Assembly: GCA_016840645.1 (NCBI GenBank)
Contig: JAEORY010000226.1
Span: forward strand, 1 to 6,495
Reading direction: 5' to 3'
DNA: 6,495 bases
Origin: Candidatus Borrarchaeota archaeon
Lineage (GTDB): Archaea; Asgardarchaeota; Sifarchaeia; Borrarchaeales; Borrarchaeaceae
Position numbers and translations under genes: made by a program. Shown here piece after piece: positions 1 through 5,538 of the stretch. Position 1 is the first letter of the stretch. The number at the start of each line of letters is the position of its first letter. The notes beneath the pieces are model-generated. The model worked only from the letters and a program-made list of their open reading frames with translations. It was not told the DNA's origin and searched no databases.

Positions 1-1
1 C

Positions 2-127
2 CAGAAGACTTTCGAGATGACAAAAGAGGAATACATCGCTCTTGCCAAGGAAACCTTGAAGTTTATTATAGTTCCTCCATTTACGAAAGCCTCGGTGACG
101 GAAAGGCAGAAAAAGAAAAACGGATGA
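2..127 (+). CDS. C-terminal fragment of an unrecognised protein (5' end outside window)
   Basis: The frame starting at base 2 is open from the window edge to a TGA at 125-127 and gives about 41 residues. The peptide looks protein-like: an acidic amphipathic start, then a hydrophobic stretch containing LKFIIVPPF, then a basic tail ending in RQKKKNG. The frame starting at base 1 is also open, to a TAG at 136-138, but its composition is less convincing. I do not recognise the family. The fragment is on the same strand as the next gene and ends about 190 bases before it, so it could belong to the same cluster. Which of the two frames is real cannot be settled from 40 codons. Confidence 0.4.
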   Translation, partial: QKTFEMTKEEYIALAKETLKFIIVPPFTKASVTERQKKKNG

Positions 128-320
128 TGAATGAATAGTCTGAGTTACTAAGCCTCTTGATTAGGGCGCATGAAGGAGCGGGTGTGAGGAGAGACTGGAT
201 TGTGCTCAACCAAACTGTAGGCTTTTTGAAGAATCAGTTATCGCTCGTTTTTTCGCCTAGAATTATGCTGAGCTCTCAGGGATAAACAAAGAGAATAAAA
301 ACTTAAAAGGAGATAACACA

Positions 321-1199
321 ATGGGAATACCAACTCAAAGAGAATGGAGTAAAGTAGAGGGATTTGATTTTGATGATCTAATTTATGAAAAGAAATATCT
401 GGCGACAGGCGGAGTTGCCAGAATGACGATTAACCGCCCTGAAACGTTGAATGCCTTTACAGGCACAACAATTCGTCATTTGTGGGAATGTGTTTTTGAT
501 GTTAATAGTGATCCATCCATAGGAGTCGCTATTCTAACTGGAGCAGGTGATAAAGCATTTTGTTCCGGTGGTGACGTGGGATCGGAGGCAGAAGGTGAAT
601 TTGAAGATTCATTATTCACAAAGTGCAATGACGTAATCGTGGGTTGCAGAAAGCCCATCATAGCTGTTGTAAAGGGATGGGCTGTGGGTGGTGGAAACCA
701 TATGGCTTATTGCTGTGATTTTACGATCGCTGCCGATAATGCCAGATTTGCTCAAAATGGACCTCGCGTAGGAAGTCCTGCATGCGGCTGGCCCATTCAA
801 TATGCTATCAGAGTTGTTGGTGCAAAAAAGGCAAGAGAACTATGGATGCTTTGTCGCAGATACAGTGCACAAGAGGCGTTAGAGATGGGATTGGTCAATG
901 TTGTTGTTCCTCTTGATAAGATTGATGAGGAGGTAGACAAGTGGTGTAATGAGATATTAGAAAAGAGCCCAACTTGTATACAGTTACTAAAAGCAACTTT
1001 TGATGATGAATTCAATTACATGAGATACGATCAATCAACAGACTTACAAAAGCGCATGTTCCCGGAATTTATGAATAGTGATGAACAAAAAGAAGCACAG
1101 AATGCCTTTTTTGAGAAAAGAACGCCAAATTTTTTGCAATTTACTGAAAAAGAATACGAAAAATATTCAAAGAAGAGAGGAAGGGTACGAATGAAATAA
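321..1199 (+). CDS. BadI/MenB-like crotonase, probable 2-ketocycloalkanecarboxyl-CoA ring hydrolase
   Basis: This 292-residue crotonase-fold protein is closest, from memory, to 2-ketocyclohexanecarboxyl-CoA hydrolase (BadI) and 1,4-dihydroxynaphthoyl-CoA synthase (MenB). BadI opens the ring of a 2-keto alicyclic CoA ester to a dicarboxylic acyl-CoA in the cytoplasm. Visible landmarks are INRPETLNAF (37-46), the CoA/oxyanion loop FCSGGD (80-85), VGGGN (122-126), QNGPRVGS (145-152), the MenB/BadI-type block VVGAKKARELWMLCRRY (165-181) and NAFFEKRTPNF (261-271). The ATG is preceded by AAGGAG at 307-312 with 8-base spacing. Compared with BadI it has about 15 extra N-terminal residues and a basic C-terminal tail. 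The MenB catalytic Asp is replaced by Ala154 and the C-terminal Tyr by Met251, so the reaction is uncertain. The BadH-like SDR downstream favours a ring-cleavage role over menaquinone synthesis. A decayed IS follows its stop codon. Confidence 0.8.
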   Translation: MGIPTQREWSKVEGFDFDDLIYEKKYLATGGVARMTINRPETLNAFTGTTIRHLWECVFDVNSDPSIGVAILTGAGDKAFCSGGDVGSEAEGEFEDSLFTKCNDVIVGCRKPIIAVVKGWAVGGGNHMAYCCDFTIAADNARFAQNGPRVGSPACGWPIQYAIRVVGAKKARELWMLCRRYSAQEALEMGLVNVVVPLDKIDEEVDKWCNEILEKSPTCIQLLKATFDDEFNYMRYDQSTDLQKRMFPEFMNSDEQKEAQNAFFEKRTPNFLQFTEKEYEKYSKKRGRVRMK

Positions 1200-1214
1200 C
1201 TGAAATGATCCTCA

Positions 1215-1985
1215 TGAGTTGTGGAGATTAGATTGATGAAATTAGAGTATTCGGTGACGCGTTCTCGTTTAACACTTCCATCATCTTAGACTCACAAGGA
1301 GGATGGTAGAAGCCTTCAGACTTTGGGTTTTTATAAAACTCGCAACATGGGGATTCTCATAGGGATTACCCTTTCTTCTCATGCTGATCTGCAAACCATA
1401 GAACTTAAGCTTTTTGGTATAATAATTGGGCATATATTAATGCCGAGATTTAAGTATCCAATACAGCCTGTCGTTGAGTAGATCTGACAAATTGCCATGC
1501 CTAAAATACCAAGGGTTAATTTCGGATCCATACTGCTTGATAACGCATAGCCAATGGCTTATAGAGGATAGTGCCCAAATACAAAAAATATGTGAGAATC
1601 TGCATGCATGTGATAATGATCAGCTAAAACTGATTCATATCGCTAAGGTTAAGTTCCTCCGCGAGGTTTGGATAGATTGCTAATTCATGATCATGGTGGT
1701 GATAACTCATTTCTTCCTTCGCACACCCCAAGAGCACGTACTCTCACGCATTATGCGGGAGACATTTCTGTTGTTCACGATCAATCCTTCATATAGAAGA
1801 TAGTGAATTACTCTGTGGTACCCATAGCCAGAGAAATTCAGACTATATCACCAATATAGGGTACGAGGGCTTCATAACAATATAGATACTTGGTGCTGCA
1901 ATAGTATTTTGTGGCAGTCGCATCATTGAGTACCCCTTCGAATGCATTTGACAAGGGACGAGTCTTGACAATGAACTGTCTCTTT
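1215..1985 (-). pseudogene. IS3-family transposase OrfB (DDE integrase domain) remnant
   Basis: Consecutive minus-strand segments in different frames match the order of IS3 OrfB motifs. GYGYHRVIHYLLYEGL then NVSRIMRE lies at about 1835-1743. HDHELAIYPNLAEELNL followed by MNQF and a TAG where NQLW has Trp lies at about 1695-1624. IGYALSSSMDPKLTLGIL lies at about 1555-1500. YMPNYYTKKLKFYGLQISM then RRKGNPYENPHVASFIKT lies at 1436-1326. A faint LHSSL-like end is seen near 1250. The family's final catalytic Glu (NPYDNA..ESF) is Ala here (codon 1343-1341), the DITY Asp is not preserved, and the region of the HSD motif is damaged. At least three frameshifts and several stops are present. The protein would have been the transposition recombinase and is plainly dead. 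Confidence 0.85.
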
Positions 1986-1989
1986 TGTC

Positions 1990-2265
1990 TGCCTGTTTGA
2001 GGCCGTTTCGTACGGCTTTTTTAGTAACTCATTTTCAAATAGGTACGCTGATTGGACGCTTAAACTCCCGAATTTTTACAGATAGCACGACCTCTTTTTA
2101 GGATTCAAGGTCAATCTTTCCCTTAACATATTACCTTTTTCAAGTGTAGATCTGACATGATGATAGATGATAGCGCCTGTAAAGTTCTGCATGAGGTGCA
2201 GTTTCACTGATCAACCATTCAACAAGTAATCTCTTAAAATTCCGTGTGAACCTTCTATATTTCAT
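1990..2265 (-). pseudogene. IS3-family transposase OrfA remnant
   Basis: Reading the minus strand from an ATG at 2265 gives 41 codons beginning MKYRRFTRNFKRLLVEW and continuing with PHAELYRRYHLS. This is the usual IS3 OrfA helix-turn-helix pattern (RRYTREFK, then AEVCRRYxLS). The frame stops at TGA (2142-2140), where the family has Trp in the IYRWKKQY-like motif. Beyond it the reading continues KR, TAA in place of Gln, then YVKGK. After one frameshift, near 2054, the end of OrfA reads FENELLKK (2039-2016), the classical coiled-coil end of IS3 OrfA. At least two stops and one frameshift make it non-functional. It would have bound the terminal repeats during transposition. Confidence 0.85.
1991..2022 (-). 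other. Relic A6G programmed -1 frameshift site of the IS3 element
   Basis: On the minus strand, bases 2022 to 2016 read AAAAAAG. In the frame that encodes FENELLKK they fall as CTA-AAA-AAG, which is the A_AAA_AAG slippery arrangement IS3 elements use to make the OrfAB fusion. Two small hairpins follow. One has arms 2016-2012 and 2006-2002 (GCCGT/ACGGC) and abuts the heptamer. The other has arms 2003-2000 and 1994-1991 (GCCT/AGGC), about 12 bases downstream of it. On the plus strand the first hairpin with its T-run looks like a weak terminator, which may be a by-product. Confidence 0.6.
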
Positions 2266-2330
2266 GACACAATACTTTCTCTCTTTTCAGAACCATATTC
2301 CTGTCTAAAATTTTGTGCGTTGGATAGAAT

Positions 2331-2353
2331 GCGCTCAAGAGCGTTTAATTTTT
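2331..2353 (+). terminator. Weak terminator-like hairpin
   Basis: The arms CGCT (2332-2335) and AGCG (2340-2343) flank a CAAG loop, with a G-T closing pair, and are followed by TTTAATTTTT (2344-2353). The stem is only four or five base pairs, so termination would be weak. It lies just upstream of the candidate promoter at 2377 and could insulate it from read-through. Confidence 0.3.
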
Positions 2354-2376
2354 CGATGGAATATCTAAAAAAACTG

Positions 2377-2404
2377 TTGACTTATAATTTTTTTTATGTA
2401 TATT
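2377..2404 (+). promoter_or_regulatory. Candidate sigma70-type promoter for the acyl-CoA dehydrogenase genes
   Basis: TTGACT (2377-2382) and TATATT (2399-2404) each match the consensus at five of six positions and are 16 bases apart, in a very A/T-rich setting. Transcription would start near 2411 and give a leader of about 470 bases before the GTG at 2880. It is the best promoter-like sequence I see between the IS remnant and the dehydrogenase genes. A second, weaker pair lies at TTGTTC (2459-2464) and TATAAC (2481-2486). Confidence 0.45.
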
Positions 2405-2879
2405 CATCATTGGTTGGAATCAGCTGTTGGAATTTAGTTGAAAGAATAAATCGATGACTTGTTCAAATAGGGCTCTGCATTATAACGGTTTATTTTGTTT
2501 ATTTTAGATGCACGCCAAGCTTTGCTAAAACCGTTGTCCGAGCAAGAAGCTTTTTTCTTTCAATTTTTATTAAGGTGCCATTTTACGGGGTATTTTTTGA
2601 TAATGCTCAGGTTCTATAAAAGCATCTGATGGGAAAATCAATAAAGGATTGAAGATTGCCATAGGACTCCGAAGATATGAATAGTTATGCACTTTTGCAA
2701 TGTTTGAGTTGCTTTGGGCTTATAAAACATCATGGAACAATACTCAGAAAGCCTGACCATCTGTGGTGGTATTTCGCAGATCCAAAGGAAAATCATAGCA
2801 ATCATGTACTGAAACTGTTTAGTATATGAAGAAGTGTGAGCCTTTTTATAAAATATTTGGGGAGGCAGAAAGAGAATAA
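2405..2879 (+). other. Long AT-rich leader/spacer, no recognised gene
   Basis: I recognise no protein family here on either strand. An 8-base inverted repeat, AACGGTTT (2484-2491) and AAACCGTT (2528-2535), encloses 36 bases and could form a stem in a leader RNA. A 50-codon plus-strand ORF (ATG 2677, TGA 2827-2829) has no good ribosome site and no resemblance I can name. The ribosome site of the next gene, GGGGAGG, is at 2859-2865. Confidence 0.4.
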
Positions 2880-4028
2880 GTGGATTTTCGTCTAAGTACC
2901 GAGCAGATAGATATTCAGAAGGCAGCCAGAGAATTTGCCAAAGGCGAATTCGATCCAGATGCCGCACTCGAGTATGATCAGAATCAGCAATTTCCTTCAA
3001 CCATCTGGAAACATGCTTGCAAGCTTGGATTTATTGGTGTTCACTTTCCTGAAGTGTATGGTGGTCAGGAATGTGGTCTTTTAGAATACGTTTTGATAAT
3101 AGAAGCATTTTGCAGACAGGATTCAGGTATTGGGATAGCATTGGCCATTTCAGGCTTTGGCTCGGAGATGATCCTGAGACATGGAAATGAGATTCAAAAA
3201 TTAAGGATTCTTCCTTTCATAGCGCAGGGAAGAGGCTTAGTTACTATTGCTTTTTTGGAGAAAGATTGTTCCGGTGCACCATTAACAACCACTGCAAAAG
3301 TGAGCACTAATGGATACATCATTAATGGAGGCAAGTCCTTTGTTACGCTTGGAAGCTTGGCTGCCTATATGATTGTTGTCTGTCAGACAAGCTCTGTTGA
3401 TCCCAATGCACAATCTGTTATTTTGCTTGAAAAAGAAATGGATGGCATAGGGGTGTCGAGTATGGGAGAAAAGATGGGAATGAGGATGGTTCCCATGGAC
3501 AAGGTATCTTTCACCAACGTTAGTGTTCCGAAAGAAAATACAATCGGCCAAAAAGACAAGGGTTATTTTCAATTAGAAGATTTTTTTAATGAGATGAGGA
3601 TTCAAACCGGTGCCATGGGAATAGGAATTGCTCAAGGGGGACTGGATAGAGCGCTGGAATATAGCAAAAAAAGAAGGCAATTTGGTAAAGCAATTGTAAG
3701 CTTTAGTGCAATAAGAAACAAACTGGCAGATATATATGCAGAAATAGAAATGGCAAGGCTCATTACCTATAAGGCAGCTTGGTCATTCGATAAAGGTAGG
3801 AATGATAATCAATCTATACTTATGGCAAAAATGATTTCCTCAAAGACAGCATATCGGGCTACTTATGAAGCTGTTCAGATTCACGGAGGTTATGGCTATA
3901 TGACAGAGAGCCATATTGAGCATTTTTACAGAGATGCAAAAGCGCTTGATCTATTTTTAGAACCTGGGCAAATACAGAGAAACATGCTCGCTGATCAGAT
4001 AACAGGAAAAATCAATTTTATTGAATGA
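2880..4028 (+). CDS. Acyl-CoA dehydrogenase family protein, likely non-catalytic partner subunit
   Basis: This 382-residue protein has the full acyl-CoA dehydrogenase length and order: N-terminal helical domain (about 1-118), beta domain (about 119-225) and C-terminal helical domain (about 226-375). The start is GTG with GGGGAGG 14 bases upstream; the N-terminus MDFRLSTEQ is typical. The TEPxAGSD flavin signature is lost: the corresponding stretch is FLEKDCSGAPL (125-135), with Thr replaced by Leu126 and GSD by SGA. The usual YEGTxxIQR becomes LEPGQIQR (360-367), one residue short, and lacks the flavin-contacting Thr. In contrast RRQFG (265-269) and QIHGGYGY (333-340), which contact the neighbouring subunit's FAD, are intact. 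I infer a structural or cofactor-completing subunit paired with the acyl-CoA dehydrogenase gene that follows at 4104. An independent enzyme with atypical FAD binding is the alternative. Confidence 0.85.
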   Translation: MDFRLSTEQIDIQKAAREFAKGEFDPDAALEYDQNQQFPSTIWKHACKLGFIGVHFPEVYGGQECGLLEYVLIIEAFCRQDSGIGIALAISGFGSEMILRHGNEIQKLRILPFIAQGRGLVTIAFLEKDCSGAPLTTTAKVSTNGYIINGGKSFVTLGSLAAYMIVVCQTSSVDPNAQSVILLEKEMDGIGVSSMGEKMGMRMVPMDKVSFTNVSVPKENTIGQKDKGYFQLEDFFNEMRIQTGAMGIGIAQGGLDRALEYSKKRRQFGKAIVSFSAIRNKLADIYAEIEMARLITYKAAWSFDKGRNDNQSILMAKMISSKTAYRATYEAVQIHGGYGYMTESHIEHFYRDAKALDLFLEPGQIQRNMLADQITGKINFIE

Positions 4029-4035
4029 GGAGATG

Positions 4036-4065
4036 ATTATGCGGGAACTCATTATGCGGAACTAG
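4036..4065 (+). repeat. Short imperfect tandem repeat and 8-codon ORF between the dehydrogenase genes
   Basis: ATTATGCGGGAACT (4036-4049) is followed after one base by ATTATGCGGAACT (4051-4063). The first copy carries an ATG (4039) six bases after GAGGAG (4027-4032), which overlaps the stop of the preceding gene. The resulting ORF is eight codons long and ends in TAG at 4063-4065. It may be a tiny translated leader that carries ribosomes towards the next gene, or the scar of a small duplication. Confidence 0.3.
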
Positions 4066-4103
4066 CTTAGAACTGAATGGAAATCAAATAGGCTGTGGGA
4101 ATT

Positions 4104-5240
4104 ATGAAATATACGGAAGAACACAAGATATTCAGGCAGGCACTTCGCAAGTTCTTAGAGAAGGAGGTGTTACCCTATGTTGATGAGTGGGAGAAGAAAG
4201 AAGGAGTCCCCCGTTCATTATGGAAAAAACTTGGAGAAGGGAAATATCTTTGTACGTGGGTAGATAAGAGGTATGGTGGGTTCGGTGCGGGATTTGAGTA
4301 TACAGTAATTCTTCGCGAGGAATTTGCCAAAGCTAATTTTGGCATCGGCATAGCAGGCCATAGCGACATTGTAGCACCCTATATTGCCGACTATGGAACT
4401 GAGGGTCAGAAGAAAAGATGGTTACCAGGATGTACAACCGGTGACATAATTCTGTCCATTGCTATGACCGAAGCCGATGCCGGTTCTGATCTAAAATCAA
4501 TAAGAACAACCGCTGTAAAAGACGGTGATTATTTTGTGATCAATGGGCAGAAAACATACATAACCTGTGGTATCGATACAGATCTGGTTATTTTGGCAGC
4601 TAAGACAGACTTGAATGATGATCCTGTTTCAAAGGGCATAAGCTTGTTTGCTGTTGAGGTTGATACGCCTGGATTTGTTAAAAGTCGAAAGCTAAATAAG
4701 ATGGGGTTACATAGTCAGGATACAGCAGAACTATATTTTGATAATTGTTGGGTTCCCACTACCAACATGATTGGTGAGGAGGGAATGGGTTTTAGTTATC
4801 TTAAGGGTGAACTTCAGCGAGAACGCCTCGTTCTTAGCATTTGGGCGCAGGCGACGGCAGAGCGCATACTAAGTGATGCTCTTATACAGTCCAAAACCAA
4901 TCAGGCATGTCTCCAGCCTATCGGCAATTTTCAGCATATCGCCTTTGAAATTGCTGAAATGGCGACGGAAGTGGAATTGGGCCGCTCTTTTGTAGATAAA
5001 TTGATAGAGGAGTTTATGGCAGGCAAAAATATCGTGACAAGAGTCTCCATGGCAAAGTGGTGGACTAGTGAGATGGCGAACCGAATTGCGTGCAAAACTC
5101 TCGAACTTTATAGGGACTATGGCTATATGGAGGAAAATCCTCTTGCGCGCCTTTATCGAGATGTGAGGGCACAACCCATATTTGGGGGAACAACAGAGAT
5201 TATGAAATTGATTATCTCTAATAATTTGGGTCTTAAATAA
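4104..5240 (+). CDS. Long-chain/isovaleryl-type acyl-CoA dehydrogenase, likely catalytic FAD subunit of the pair
   Basis: This acyl-CoA dehydrogenase has 378 residues from ATG 4104. A GTG at 4095 would add three residues; neither start has a clear ribosome site, and MKYTEEH fits the family. The own-site flavin signature is intact: MTEADAGSD (121-129), YIT (152-154) and GGTTEIM (361-367). The base is probably Glu240 in QRERL, the position used by LCAD and isovaleryl-CoA dehydrogenase; the MCAD-type Glu is Gly361. The two motifs that reach the neighbour's FAD are lost. The RxxFG position reads NQACL (266-270), and QxxGGxGY reads ELYRDYGY (334-341). These losses mirror those in the acyl-CoA dehydrogenase encoded just upstream (2880-4028), which suggests an alpha2beta2 complex. 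The expected reaction is alpha,beta-dehydrogenation of a cyclic acyl-CoA with electrons to ETF; the substrate is inferred from the neighbours only. Confidence 0.85.
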   Translation: MKYTEEHKIFRQALRKFLEKEVLPYVDEWEKKEGVPRSLWKKLGEGKYLCTWVDKRYGGFGAGFEYTVILREEFAKANFGIGIAGHSDIVAPYIADYGTEGQKKRWLPGCTTGDIILSIAMTEADAGSDLKSIRTTAVKDGDYFVINGQKTYITCGIDTDLVILAAKTDLNDDPVSKGISLFAVEVDTPGFVKSRKLNKMGLHSQDTAELYFDNCWVPTTNMIGEEGMGFSYLKGELQRERLVLSIWAQATAERILSDALIQSKTNQACLQPIGNFQHIAFEIAEMATEVELGRSFVDKLIEEFMAGKNIVTRVSMAKWWTSEMANRIACKTLELYRDYGYMEENPLARLYRDVRAQPIFGGTTEIMKLIISNNLGLK

Positions 5241-5323
5241 GATTTCGTAGGGAACTGGAATTTCCAATTTCATGGGCATAATCATATTCGGTGCTACAAT
5301 CGGTCTCAGTATCGTAGTGCTTG

Positions 5324-5500
5324 ATGCGTGTGATAAAGTTCGTTGAGCTTGGCCGAAACTTACGCTTCAATCTCCCTGACACTTTCCTGACAGGTCAGTT
5401 GTTCAAATACCTTGCAGGGGTGTTCATCGAGATATGTGAGGTTTTTAATCTTCATGTGGGCATTTCAGATTTGTCTGCCGGGGAGTGGTTGATCATATAG
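5324..5500 (+). CDS. Doubtful small ORF (58 codons), possibly a gene remnant
   Basis: The 298-base spacer before the SDR holds a 58-codon ORF from ATG 5324 to TAG 5498-5500. Its composition is protein-like, with stretches such as LRFNLPDTFLTGQLFKYLAG and FIEICEVFNLHVG. A second, overlapping 24-codon ORF in another frame (5272-5346) encodes a hydrophobic peptide starting MGIIIFGATIGLSIVV. Neither has a convincing ribosome site. Together they could be one decayed short gene with a frameshift near 5330. I recognise no family, and chance ORFs are a real possibility. Confidence 0.2.
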   Translation: MRVIKFVELGRNLRFNLPDTFLTGQLFKYLAGVFIEICEVFNLHVGISDLSAGEWLII

Positions 5501-5538
5501 ATGTGAAACATTTGATCTATAGAAAAAGGAGGCAAGAA

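Larger units (their letters stand above)
1205..2330 (-). mobile_element. Decayed IS3-family insertion sequence (ends unresolved)
   Basis: The stretch between the hydrolase and the first acyl-CoA dehydrogenase looks empty of genes on the plus strand. On the minus strand it reads as a full-length but ruined IS3-family element: an OrfA helix-turn-helix segment (start at 2265), an A6G slippage site, then OrfB with recognisable pieces of the DDE integrase domain as far as about 1230. Several frameshifts and stop codons break it. Some stops sit where Trp or Gln is expected in the family, consistent with C-to-T or G-to-A decay. I could not find matching terminal inverted repeats or a target duplication, so both boundaries are estimates. 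It appears to have landed just after the hydrolase stop codon, and it now separates that gene from the acyl-CoA dehydrogenases. Confidence 0.8.

Noticed and set aside
268..279. CTGAG-CT-CTCAG inverted repeat upstream of the hydrolase gene
   Set aside because: It is short, has no clear promoter beside it, and repeats of this size are expected by chance in a window this long.
321..1199. Menaquinone-biosynthesis MenB
   Set aside because: The MenB catalytic residues are absent and the neighbours are acyl-CoA catabolic genes, not men genes.
1474..1683. 69-codon plus-strand ORF
   Set aside because: Its opposite strand carries recognisable IS3 OrfB motifs, so it is a shadow of the decayed transposase.
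1742..1762. Near-perfect 21-bp palindrome, possible operator
   Set aside because: It lies inside the OrfB remnant, where it encodes SRIMRE on the minus strand, and it has no nearby gene start.
2002..2022. Intrinsic terminator on the plus strand (hairpin plus T6)
   Set aside because: The bases are better explained as the minus-strand A6G frameshift site inside the IS3 remnant, and the stem is only five pairs. It may still terminate weakly, so it is discussed as a finding but not listed as a terminator.
2638..3000. 120-codon minus-strand ORF
   Set aside because: It overlaps the start of the first acyl-CoA dehydrogenase gene, has no recognisable domain and reads as low-quality sequence.
4104..5240. 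Asp in the HSDIVAPY stretch as a sign of a cyclohexene-carboxyl-CoA dehydrogenase using a catalytic Asp
   Set aside because: HSxIV with a following APYI is common in ordinary long-chain-type acyl-CoA dehydrogenases, and this protein keeps Glu240, so the residue is not diagnostic.
5485..5538. Upstream GTG start for the SDR
   Set aside because: The added 18 residues are not SDR-like, and AAAGGAGG sits six bases before ATG 5539.
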